Positions 1-10,874 of a DNA stretch of 64,000 nucleotides are shown here, in pieces. The DNA is from Abelmoschus esculentus. Lineage: Eukaryota; Streptophyta; Magnoliopsida; Malvales; Malvaceae. Where the stretch lies: the NCBI GenBank assembly GCA_035048815.1, contig JAUCBN010000034.1:12192737-12256736 (forward strand). The letters run 5' to 3'. The position numbers were made by a program, and so were the translations under genes. Position 1 is the first letter of the stretch. The number at the start of each line of letters is the position of its first letter. The notes beneath the pieces are model-generated. The model saw only the letters and a list, made by a program, of their open reading frames with translations. It did not search any database and was not told the DNA's origin.

Positions 1-430
1 ATGAAATTCGGGTATCCGGTTCTTATTTTTTTTAAAATTTAAAATTTTTAAAAATTATGTATTAAACATAAAAATATTTTTAAAAAGTTTAAACTTAAAA
101 TTTTAAAGTATATTATGCAAACATAGAAAGAACTTAGGAATTTAATTTTAGTTTTTGGTTAAAACTATTAAGAAACTTAAAATAAAAATATAATTTAAAA
201 TATAAAAATATATATATTAAAAATTGTCGGATTAGATATCCGGTAAAGGAAAATCTTCAGTCTATATTTTAGTCTATGTCCCGAAAAATTAAAAAATCTT
301 AAAAGTACTTGTCTATTTTATATCAAGTAATCGGATCAGATCAATACAATCAGATAATTTTAAACACCTTAATCAAACCTACCAACCTCACTTTTCTAAT
401 GTTGAAACCACAAAACATGGCGCAGATAAA
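1..430. other. AT-rich non-coding sequence, left edge
   Basis: This stretch is very AT-rich and holds no credible coding sequence. The phrase 'atccggt' occurs near both position 14 and position 237, which may mark a decayed inverted or direct repeat, but I cannot set borders. I see nothing else here. Confidence 0.4.
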
Positions 431-449
431 ACGTCACCCTAGAACGAGT

Positions 450-665
450 AAAAATCTTTTGCCTCTTTATCATGATTCCTTTCATACTTCATGTTAAGAG
501 TTTCGAAAAAATTAAATTTTAACCCTTATTTTTTATGTCTTAAACCTAGACCTTACACCCTAAAAAATAGACTTCATCCCTAATTCTTTAAGCCCTAATC
601 ACAACCCTTAACATTAAACCCTAAACTCTCTTATTTAAAACAAAAGTACGAAAGAAAATACGGAA
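450..665 (+). repeat. Degenerate miniature inverted-repeat element, copy A
   Basis: The segment carries a series of CCCTAA-like words (around 540-625) between two weakly complementary arms. The left arm, near 450-497, contains 'cctttcatacttcat'; the right arm, near 635-665, contains 'gtacgaaagaaaatac'. The same interior appears in reverse orientation near 55149-55391, including 'acccttattttttat' and 'aaccctaaactct'-like words. Two diverged copies of one family in opposite orientation support a short transposon rather than a telomere remnant. The borders are approximate. Confidence 0.45.
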
Positions 666-959
666 AATAGACAAACAATTTCCACTTGAACGAGTACATA
701 CCTTTCTGCTCAGGCAAAAAAACCCTAAATCCAAGTGGTAACCAACCAACTAAAACCGACGCATAGTTCTGCAAAATCCAAAGTTTAAGATGCCTCAAAA
801 CACAAAGAAATTCGCATTCATTGGCTAAATCCTCCTCCACATGTTCCAATATATTATCCCAGTGATGGTGATGATCACATCCCAACGGATCAAATGTACA
901 TGAATCGGAAGAATGCTTCAGACTTCCATTTCCATTAGCAACGCCCACAGAAGTGAAGC

Positions 960-1493
960 AGCGGTCTCAAATTCTTCAACCATTTCGTATATCAATATCG
1001 CCCCATTACCTGTATTTCATGGCTGCCCCCAGGAAACAATGCATGCCCCGTCGAAACGATGAGGAGGACCGATCTTCCCGGTCACCCTCCACGACGAGGC
1101 CGGCCTGTGATATGATCTTAACATAGAGCTCTACTCTTCACTCGGTTGGGAAGAAATAAAGGCATCATTCGTGCAGGCATATTCTAAACCCAAAGTGGAA
1201 GAGCAGTTGAGGAATGAACTGTCGACGATGAATCAAGAATCTCCGAAATTTTGCTGAAAGACATATTTGTTGACGGACTGAGGGAGGAGACTCAGAATTG
1301 GGTTATTCCTCGAAAGCCTGAATCAATGGAAGAGACGTTGAGGCTTGCTTTTGCTTTGGAGCAACTGCAATTAAAGCATCAAAGTTTCTTGGAGGAGGAA
1401 TGGGAAGTTGATGAGTCTGTGTCGGTGCTCGAAGCACCGTTGTTGGAAGCAGCAGCTTCAAAGAACCAACAGCAGCCATGTCTCAACAGATTC
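960..1493 (+). pseudogene. Retrotransposon gag fragment (broken)
   Basis: Conceptual translation gives a piece like a Ty3/gypsy-type gag capsid region. A start-proximal part near 1005-1070 reads PVFHG followed by basic residues. A middle part near 1150-1255 reads EEIKASFVQAY and ends at a stop. An open piece at 1251-1496 reads LKDIFVDGLREETQNWV followed by ETLRLAFALEQ. The gag family normally has these in one frame, so this copy is truncated and interrupted. No protease, reverse transcriptase or integrase was seen beside it. It is a dead relic that should not be read as a gene. Confidence 0.6.
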
Positions 1494-1499
1494 TAATGC

Positions 1500-4480
1500 A
1501 CTGTGATTTTCTTTTCTTATTACCTATGAGATTTTTTTATTTTTACTCGTACTTGATAATTTTAAAAATTATTGTGTTTATCACTATATCCATACTCGTA
1601 TCTATATCGATACAACATAACTTCTTACTATCATGTTTCATCCCTGTAGTACATACCAGTATTATCTTAGAGATCCTTGATTTAACTGGTTAGTAGGTTA
1701 GTATTTCAAAAAACAAAAAAGTGATTGATTAAGAATCCTAGAAAAGTTTATATATTTATTTGGATCCAAACTACAAATGAAAATGACATAAGATTAACAA
1801 GGGATCCGCTGGGTGAACCATTGGATGACAATAAAAGGAGCTTTCACCAATTCCAGCGCCACCTCCACTATCACCGTCAAGCAAAAGAAACAGGGACACA
1901 CCAATGTCAACGTTAACCTGACAGAACCACAAACAAACTAAATCACTACTTACACCAACTAAAGTAAATCAAATAATGATATGAAAACTAGGGGAGTTTA
2001 ACCCTACGATCCAAATTTTAAATAAGTATTGATATTCTAAGTCAAATTTTGAATGATACTAACCCTACGATCCAAACAAGGACGCCGACGAAAGAGATGA
2101 GGAGTGAAACCAAAGCAAAGGGAAGGCCGAGGAGGAAGCCCAGTGGCCTGCAGTCTCCATCACAGCACATGCTTGAGTATATTTGCCTCTCAAGATCTCT
2201 TCTCTCGAAGAATAATACCAATGGATGCTGCTTCTACTCCTTGCTTTTCATCGATATTTAAAGGCTGCGCAAAGAAGTTACGATTTTATGGTGATTTTTC
2301 TACTCACATAAAAGAATTATTATTTTTACTTAATTCTAGCAAAACATTTATTATTATATTAAAATTAAATAAATTTTAACTCAAAAACATTTTTTAAGGT
2401 TTAGTTAAAGAGTTTAGATTTTAATATCAGAATTTAATGTATAAGAGAAGTTTAGATTTTCGGTTTAATGTTCAAATAAATAGGTTGAATTTTAGTTTAC
2501 ATCATCTAGTATAAAAATTACTCATTTAAATTGCATTTTTATAATAATTATTTTTATAAATTTGAAGAAAAAAATTCATAATATAGAAGAATTAATATAA
2601 ATTTAAATTTTAAAAATTATAATAAATAATCAACCGTGTGAATTTAAAGTTTTAGAGAAGGGAAGCATTATAATACGAATCTTGCGCCTGCTGGAGGAAA
2701 TTAAATGAAAGCTTCCAATGCTTCAAGGTCGAGTGTCGAAGTGAATGATTCGACACAACCAGATGCTGGTTAGTTAGATGGTCACAATTTAACGATCAGT
2801 GACATGATTGAAATTTCTTTAATAATTTAGTGGTCTGATTGACAAAATTCATATTTCAATAGTCAAAATATAATCATACCACCAATTTAATGGCCTTGGG
2901 GGGTTTAGTTTTATCCACAATTGGTCACTGTTATCTTGGGTCATCGTTTATCAAAGGTCGTGATCACTACATGTTACAATAACAACAAATCCAAGTTCAG
3001 TTTCCAATCATGATCCGGTTGGGTCCTAAAATATAAAGATCTTGAAACCAAACATAGCTTGACCATCCAAGAAGCAGAGCCCCTTTTCCTTTGTTTGCAG
3101 CAAATCCTACACAACCTAAAACGTTCAACGAGAAGCTCAGTTTTAGACACAAAGAAGAGCTTCTAAACATGTACCAACAACTATTGTGACCACAGACAGA
3201 TCCAGTAATTTGTCACCCATTCATGCCCTCACCTTCACCAACAACAAAACTCCAATTGTTTGGTACACCGTGAGATTGACACATTTAGACCATTCATCTC
3301 AGTGTCTTTTAATTTAACTCAAAACAGGGTGAAGCACAAGTCTATACCACAGATTAGTAATGTAGACGGGCGGATCAGGTGAAATATGCGAGGCCAGGCC
3401 AGCAGCAGTAAAATATGGCTTCTCTATGCGAAGCAACAGTTTCATGTGAACCACACTCGCTGCTTTGAATTACAAGGCTTGTTTCTTCCCTTCTTTATAT
3501 AACATTAAATCAAAAAAAGAAAGAAAAAAACGAGGAAAACATGGTATCACATCACATGAAAACACGCCAGGACATTTAACAGAGCATCCTAAATCACTTA
3601 AGCATGCACAAAATCAAAGAGGAAAGGGTGACATCTGAAGCAGCACATGGTTATGAGTTATGGTTATCATCCTCATAATAACAGATACAGTAGCACAACT
3701 AAATCACATGATAATCATTACATGTTTAGTTATATGGACAATATGTTTGCTGCATCTTTTTGTCTTCAAACACTTTTTCTACTTGATTTACAATAATTAT
3801 AGCCAACATTATTGTTCTAGAGTATTCTTGATTTTAAGCTCCCGGTGTGTTTCTCAAGACAATCAGCTTTCTGTCCGATAACAGGCACTGTCCTAAACAT
3901 CAGTTTACCAACTAGGAAAGAGTTCAGCACCATTATACAGATGCAACAGAAAATGAACACAAAAATATGTTTCTAAAAATGGGGTCAAAAAGATAGAAAT
4001 CTAGCTTTACTTTCATAAACTAATAGGATATTAAAAATCCTTGCTCCAATAAAACTTCTAAACTTTACCACTTCATCTTTAAGTTACAACTAAACAAACT
4101 CTCAACATAAATCAACATTTCAATTGAAACACAAGCTTATATTGTAAGATAAACAAGTCCATCTTTTGATTTGTCACATTTAGCTCTGATTTCAATTATA
4201 ACATAAATAAGTCTTTCAAGCCAAATTTTAACTTAAATTACAAATCCAGAATTGTTTACAAATCCAAATTTTAACTGAAGTTATCATGTGCTCACATACA
4301 TGGTGAGACAACCAGAGATGGATATTCACTAAACACCAATCACACTACTCGAAAGAACCAGAATATAAATAAACAGTAAATGATCCTACAGGAAAAAAGG
4401 TAAATTGAAAAAGAGCATATACATCTGAGCACCTTTGAAGATATCAAATCATGAATGCCTGCAACACACAGGAACGTTTC
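1500..4480. other. Intergenic and 3' flank of the GTE4-like gene
   Basis: There is no supported coding gene in this 3-kb stretch; all open frames are short and show no family resemblance. The part nearest the GTE4-like stop (about 3500-4490) is less AT-rich and probably includes its 3' untranslated region. A possible intron there runs from a minus-strand donor after 4488 (tcag|gtatg) to an acceptor near 4461. The part from 1500 to 3000 is AT-rich with no structure I could define. Confidence 0.4.
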
Positions 4481-4497
4481 AGCATACCTGAATGGAC

Positions 4498-6680
4498 TCA
4501 AGATCTCGGCGAATGTCCAGCATCAGACCCAGATGCCGAGGAACTTTCACTATCAGAGTCTACAACAAACATTTATATACGTTAGAACAATAAAACATAA
4601 TTTACTCCCTCTAAAAATCTAGTAAGAAAAAATCATCATACCAGTTGAAGAAGACCCGGAATCACTGCTAGAACTACTTGAACTACTCAACCTACTAGCG
4701 TCATCTCCCCGTTTTTCAGCAAGTGGTATGGACACATTCTGTTCATCTGCAGACAGGCATGATCATTTACATATCAGTCCAACCTAGCACATAGCAAACA
4801 CTGCATCACTCTTCTTAACATAAAAACTTACTAGTTGTAGATTCCTTGGGCACTTCCACAGAAACAGGAGCTAGAGCCTGCAACTAAATACAATAAATGC
4901 ATGAAATTAGAAAGTCCCGGGAAAAGATTCTTTCATAAGAAACTATGAAACGAAAACTTACTTTTTCAGGTATGATCTGCTCAGCTTCTGCTCTGGCTTG
5001 AATGGAAAGTTCAGCCTTTCTCTTGTTTTTGCTCAAACTTTTCTTGTAGTTGGTAACAAATCTATCTAACTCCCAAAGAGTCTCGGTATCCACACTATCA
5101 ATGTCTACTTCAATTTCATCATCATGTTGAAGGACAGCTGAATTCCTTTTCTTAATAATCTGTACAATGCTGTCCAGCTTCTCTAAAGGCAAACTCTGAA
5201 GGTTAGTGCTAAGCTTCTGCTTCTCATCGTAAGTCATATCCCTCTTATAAAGATCCTTTGCCTTAGGCTTTTTTGGAGCAGGGGTCCTAGCCAAAGGAGT
5301 AGTAGCTATTAGTTTTGGTGACGGATTAGCAGGGAATGTCATTGATCTATCAAATATCCTTCTCGTGTCAATTGGAGGTGGTATCATTGAATGTGCCTTT
5401 CTTGGTGTCGGCGTACGAAGACTCACTTCATATTCTACTGCAAGTCTCATATCTCGAATATAATCTGCCTCTATAGAGGCCCATTTGCCCTCAAATATTT
5501 TGGACAACTGTTCTGCCATTACATGAACATCTTGTCCCTTAGGATTATATGTCATAGCATTCTGAAACGTCAGTCTAACATCCTCTGCAAATTCTCTAGG
5601 TGACTTGTACCAGTTCTTGCTAAGCCTCGATTTCACAGTGCCCAAATCCATGGGATGCTTAATGACACTATAATAATCATGCAAACCCAAACCTTTTACA
5701 TCAACAGGAGCATTAAAGACCCAACCATGCTTGTGCTTCATTAGCCTTTCAAGCAAAGAGCTGCAGCTCTTAAAGAACTTGTTACCCATGACGAACCCAT
5801 GTGAGAATTCACCTCCACCTTGCTTCTTCCCATTTAATTTCAACTTCTTGTTACTCTCAGCTGGCGGAAACTTATCTTTAGCAAGCAAAAACTCGGAATT
5901 TAGATAAAACTGATTTGCTTTGGGTGTTCTCTTCTCCTTCTCAATATTTTCATTTGCACCCCGACTATTATCCAACGAATAAATATTCAACAGATTCAAA
6001 GGTCTTGGTTTCTTAACAGGCTCCTGAGAAATGCCCGCTGCAGCCAGCTCTGGTTGAGCCCTATTGAAACCATCACTAACGGCATCATTCAAAGGAACAG
6101 GGGAATTGCCAAGCCCATTTATTTCCTGTTCTTTGGCTTCAATCCTCTTCACCAAATTCCTCACCAAATCAAGCTCACTCACCAACTTTTTCCTCAGTTC
6201 CCTCACCTCCTTCTTTGACCTTGAAGGCAAATTGATCTTCCCATGGTTCTCTGAACAGGGCTTCATCGCTTCAGCCACAGGAGGCTGCTTTTTCAGACTT
6301 GAACAGTCATCAGACACAGCAGTATCTATCCGCGGATCAGGCTGTTGATGAGCTGAATCCCCAAACTCCAAAGTAAGAGGTTGAGCAGGTATTTGAACAG
6401 GGTGGTTGCTATTATTGTCACAGTTGTTGCCGTTGTCATTATCGTTGCGGTTAGGGTCAGCAGCTGTTGCAGTGATAACAGTGTCTTTCACAATATCGAC
6501 ATCGGCTTTACTGTTATTATTGTTGTCGTGGTTGAGATTGCTATTGCTAACGGTTGAATTGACAAGATTGTTTTTCTTGGAACCCTTAAACACTTTCCTC
6601 GTATAAACCTTGTTCTCACTGTACCTCGGTTTCTCTCTCTCACCATCCTTTCCTTCTCCAACTACTGTCCCCGAAGCCAT
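4498..6680 (-). CDS. GTE4: GTE4-like BET-family bromodomain protein
   Basis: Four coding exons, in order of transcription: 6680-4962, 4877-4832, 4746-4642 and 4559-4498. All junctions are GT-AG and the product is 643 aa. The start chosen is the ATG giving MASGTVVGEG; an in-frame ATG lies two codons upstream. Visible parts are a low-complexity Asn/Asp-rich N-terminus, a coiled coil near residues 155-188, a bromodomain near 303-405 with the YNP acetyl-lysine-binding Asn near 379, and an NET domain near 481-549. The last exons encode a Ser/Asp-rich acidic tail, usual for GTE proteins. Family knowledge: GTE/BET proteins bind acetylated histones and promote transcription, and Arabidopsis GTE4 helps maintain the mitotic cell cycle. 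The exact GTE number is inferred from the N-terminus. A 5' UTR intron is likely: minus-strand donor at 6971 (ggag|gtgag), acceptor near 6740. Confidence 0.93.
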
Positions 6681-6739
6681 ACACATATATTAGGGCCCTA
6701 ATCCCTTATTTCCGGTCTCCAACCAAACAATTCCGCTCC

Positions 6740-7060
6740 TGCAAACAATCCGAAATAGGGTTCAACTACCTCCGCACCAAAACCCTAATCTCGTCGCCCG
6801 AACCGAGCGTTCCCCAAGCTTTCAACCACCAGATCCAAAACACACACAACAAATCTAGAGAATACGAACACGACTCGATCTACAAAATTAAAACAACGAC
6901 CACCTATACAAACCCTAGACCGAATTTGAAGATAAAAGAAAAAGGAAAACAATAAAATTAGATTTCTCACCTCCGTATTGTGGATTGTCCGATTTCAATA
7001 CGCTTTATTTCTCTCCTAAGAAATTCTGACTTTTTTTCCCGTGAATCTTATCCTACGGGT
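6740..7060 (-). other. 5' UTR exon/intron and promoter-proximal region of the GTE4-like gene
   Basis: Reading the minus strand, a consensus donor (gag|gtgag) lies at about 6971 and a pyrimidine-rich acceptor (tttgcag) near 6740. This predicts a roughly 230-nt intron inside the 5' untranslated region. A 61-codon open frame on the minus strand (6785-6970) falls wholly inside that predicted intron and is probably not a gene. The transcription start is not evident but should lie above 6971. Confidence 0.5.
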
Positions 7061-7347
7061 CTACGGTGGGGAATGCTCGCGTGGTTATAAACGACTTTTC
7101 AGAAGCGTGTGGGTGCATCAAAAGAGTCGTGCTCCTGAAGCATCATTAGGAGATGTAGAGTGTTTTACCCACGCTCTGCTTTGTAAAGTGTCAGAAACGC
7201 GCCGCTTGATAATGGGATTTTGAGGAGAGTGAAAGCGACGCCAAGGTGAGGTTGTAGTTTTGGATTATCGGAGAGACCTTTATTTGTGGGTCTTCTTGAT
7301 TTTCTTACGTTCAGTATAGAGCGTGTGGTTGAGTCAGTTCCTTCGGT

Positions 7348-8046
7348 ACAGGGTGAATACTCGATTTGAAAAAATCATTTTAGTTATTCAAGTTGAATTA
7401 TTGAGTAGAATTGAATAATTTAAAAAAATTTTAAATTTGAGTCAAGTTTAAATTTTTAAAGTTCGTATTATTCAAAAAATCGAATAATTTAAAAATTTTC
7501 AAAATCTAATTATATATTTAATCTCTATAGTTTTATTTTCTAATTTTATTTCAATTATATCTTCCCTTTTTATTATTTTTATATTTTAATTTTTTTCTTT
7601 ACAATATGATCGCTTTTTATATTTATTTTTTATTTTATTTAATATAATTTTATTTAAATTATTTAGATTATGTTAATTATTTTATATTTTTTAATTTATG
7701 TATTTATATTATATTTAATTTATCATTATTTTTATCTTGTTTTATTTTTTTAGACAAAAAGGTTTTTAATGAGGTTCGTAATTTAATGAAATGATATATT
7801 CATACCTAAGTTATTTGATAATAGTATATATATATAAAGAGGATCGTTTAAATTAGAATCAAAATATACTATAGTATTATAAATAGTACAATTAAATTTA
7901 TACATAAATTCGAAAAACCGAATTTACTCGAACTCGTTAAAATCGACTCGAATCGAAAAAAATAAAAAAATCAAATTATAAAATATATAGATTCAACTCA
8001 AAAAACTCGAAATTTTTTAATTTGACTCGCTCAAACGCTCACCCTA
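7348..8046. mobile_element. Degenerate inverted-repeat transposon (GGGTGA family)
   Basis: The left end reads agggtgaatactcgattt and the right end, reverse-complemented, reads agggtgagcgtttgagcga. Both ends continue into matching AT-rich arms with 'actcga' and 'gagtcaa' words, for example near 7440 and near 7930-8030. Many plant non-autonomous elements begin with GGGTGAGC/GGGTGAAC. I could not find a clean target duplication, so the class is unassigned. No transposase frame is present. A related start (agggtgaacattag) occurs at about 33830. Confidence 0.5.
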
Positions 8047-10060
8047 ATTCCATAAATTTTTGGTCGGTCTGGATCGTTTTCTTTTATAGTTTATTTTCTT
8101 CATAATCTTGTTCTAATAGTAATTTAGTTTGTCATTGAAAAATGAGTTGAACATTTTTAAAAGATAAATAATTATTTTTGATTTAATTATTGTATTTGAT
8201 ATATTGATTAAATAACTTAAATCAAGATTTACATAAATTTATTATAAGACGATAATTTAAATATCATTTTTTTATTTATAACATCATATTAAGGATAAGT
8301 ACGAGTAAAGAAAGATCAAATCCTTTACCTACCGAAAGTAAAAATAGTTTTCATATCAAACTTAATCTAAGATTTAAAAAGTAAACTGTCCCGAATTATA
8401 AAAAATAATATTGGATACTTAATTATAAAATATCATGACCTAATTATAAAAAAAAAAAATTAAAGACTAACTTATAAATAAAAAATTGATTTTAAAAATT
8501 TAATTATAAAAAATTATTTTAAAAATCAAACTATAAATATCTCTAAAAATATAAAAGAAATATAAGTTTAATGGAAAAATATTAAAGAGTAGAGAAAAAT
8601 GGATATTTGAATGGGAAGAAATAAATATTTTAACGACTAATGAGTAATGACCCTCTATGGAGGAAAAAGACAAACTAGGAAGACAAGAAATGATAATTAT
8701 TGTATTATTATTTTTTTATGGCATACGACGTCAACGATTATAATGAAAATAAAATTAAATTTGAGTGATTGTAATGAAATTTTTAAAATTTGAGTGATTA
8801 TATTAAAAATGTCTTAAATGTTCAGAGACTACCATTGTAATTTATCTTAAAGTAATTAAGTTTTCAAATCTTGGGTTGATTAAATTTTGACATAGAAAAA
8901 GCAATTTTTATATATTTTGAGTCGAATTATTTGAGTTAGTTAACTTGATTAAAATTAAGGGTGTGATCTTTTAGTTCAAGGTAAATTTAAATTTTTTGTT
9001 TAGTAATTTAATTTAATTTATTTCTAGTCAAATTTGAATTACATTCTCTGCAACAATTATAGAATATCTATGTGACTTCGATCTATATTTTAACAACAAA
9101 ATTATTATGTTTGCAATTTACTAACTCAATTCTACATTCTATTCAATTTGACCCTTCAAATGTATTTTTGACAAATTCTTTCTTCTTAACAAATTCTTGA
9201 CTCTATCTCTCATCAATACTTTTTCTTAAAAACCATTCTTTCAAAATATTATAAATAGGGATGATATATTAACATAATTTTAAGGATTTTTACACCGTAT
9301 CTAGTTCGGGTGAGTACGATTATGAGCTTTGGTAGATAATGAACATATGAGGATTTTAAAAGTCATATTATTAGTGAGTAAGTGATGGATTTAAAACTTT
9401 ACCTACTTTATATTTACTCATTTCACATTCATTCGCCCACTACTCATTATATAAACGAGGTTATTTTAAATAACCTTTCATTTCTTCAATTGAATCATTA
9501 TTTGGAAATAAAATCTTTTGAAATCAACGATAAAAATCTATAGTATGATATTATTTCTCCAATTGAATCATTATTTGGAAATAAAATCTTTCGAAATCAA
9601 CGACAAAAATCTATAATATGATACTAACCAACATTTTTATAATGTTTAAATAGTTCAAAGATTATTTTATAATAATTAAAAAGTAAATTTATTATTATGA
9701 AATAATTAAATTATCATTTTACAACATTTACAAATTTTAATAATTATTCTATAATAATTAATATATTATTTTTATTGCTTAATCAACTCTCATTAAAACG
9801 TTAATGAATTCTAACGATTCAATATTGATTATATAATAAAATTTAAATTTTAATATATATTTTATAATTTTAAAAATTTCATCAACAAAACAAACATTTT
9901 AAGTTAATTTTAGCGTGTATTTATAAATTTTATTCAATTTTCGACCGTTATGTTCCTGATTTACCCTACACTCATAACCGACAGGTGCCTCCAATTTTCA
10001 TAAATTACAATGCTATTCTAAAAAAGAATGTTTATTTCGAAAGTCAAAATAAATAGAAGA
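8047..10060. other. AT-rich intergenic region
   Basis: No gene is supported in these 2 kb. The sequence is mostly A/T runs with short decayed repeats. The one clear structure is the two-copy tandem duplication at 9481-9626, listed separately. Confidence 0.5.
9481..9626. repeat. 73-bp tandem duplication, two copies
   Basis: Copy 1 (9481-9553) and copy 2 (9554-9626) both contain 'ttgaatcattatttggaaa' and end with 'aaaatctat' plus 'tatgata'. By eye they differ at about five positions, all single-base changes. It is non-coding and probably arose by replication slippage or unequal exchange. Confidence 0.85.
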
Positions 10061-10066
10061 ACGTTT

Positions 10067-10620
10067 TGTCACAGACTTAAATTCACTTAAACCGATCCGT
10101 GCGGCGTTAGCACTTTCCGAACTATACTAACAAGCCTTGCTTGCACATAACTTGATGGATAGGCAAAAGAAAGATAAGAGAAAGCAAAGGAATTTATAAG
10201 AAAACTTTTCTATTAAGCTTTAAGTATGCTTTATAAGAATGTTCAACTTTCTTAGGTGATTATAAAATGAAGGGGTGACCCTATTTATAGGCTCTCACAT
10301 CTCGAATGGACGGTTATGATCGATTTGATAGGACGATTATTATGTTACCTTCAAAAATATCTACAAGGACCTATATGGTTCTAGATATCTCTTCAAGTAT
10401 CTATACATATCTATATGTATCTAAAACGTTATAGAGAACTTCAAGGTCTTCTAGAATAATCCCGAACCTTTTAGATCCTCCGAGTGGGTCTAGACTTGAG
10501 TAGAACGTCCCAAATTTTTTTAAAACGTTGTGGCATGTATTATGATCGTACTAGTCCCTTCTAGTACATTCTTTGGTGTTAGCTTGCTTCAAAGTGATCC
10601 AAAAAGTGACTTGAACCACG
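10067..10620 (-). mobile_element. Probable solo LTR upstream of the CDKB1 gene
   Basis: On the plus strand the segment opens with TGTCACAG, so on the minus strand it ends with CTGTGACA, a common LTR terminus. A minus-strand TATA-like motif (cctataaatagg) lies at about 10280-10292, where an LTR promoter would be expected. The sequence is rich in 'tctaga' and 'atctat' words unlike the neighbouring DNA. The other border is uncertain: a CA followed by cggtt near 10617 resembles the left flank cgttt with one mismatch. No primer-binding site or internal retrotransposon domain was seen, which suggests a solo LTR. Confidence 0.4.
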
Positions 10621-10695
10621 GTTTGGATTGTAAAAAAATGAATAGACCTTCTTAGGTCATTCTAACATCTACCTTGAAGTATGTTTGCCTTGAAT

Positions 10696-10780
10696 CCGTT
10701 CAAAAATGTTTGATTGGTCTTGGTGCTTGTTGACTGGTAGTAACGGTATGCTATTCCCCTCCTTTTATATTATAAAACGG
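10696..10780 (+). promoter_or_regulatory. Putative CDKB1 promoter: TATA-like box and AACGG cores
   Basis: A TATA-like motif (tataaaa, 10771-10777) lies about 100 bp upstream of the CDKB1 start codon. Three AACGG words, the core of the plant mitosis-specific activator element bound by three-repeat MYB factors, lie nearby: 10742-10746 and 10776-10780 on the plus strand, and 10696-10700 on the minus strand. Only the core matches; the full consensus does not. G2/M expression of B-type CDKs is established, but use of these particular sites is inference. Confidence 0.35.
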
Positions 10781-10874
10781 ATCTGTATTTCAAAATTCAA
10801 AAACTAGTAACATATATTTCAAGATTCATTTCTGGATTTCATCTTCACGCTTAGAAATCAAAATCAAGATCGAA

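Noticed and set aside
540..625. CCCTAA-like words suggesting interstitial telomere repeats
   Set aside because: They are irregular, never tandem in phase, and recur inside an inverted-repeat element near 55149-55391.
6785..6970. 61-codon minus-strand open frame upstream of the GTE4-like gene
   Set aside because: It falls inside a predicted 5' UTR intron with good splice sites and has no recognisable domain.
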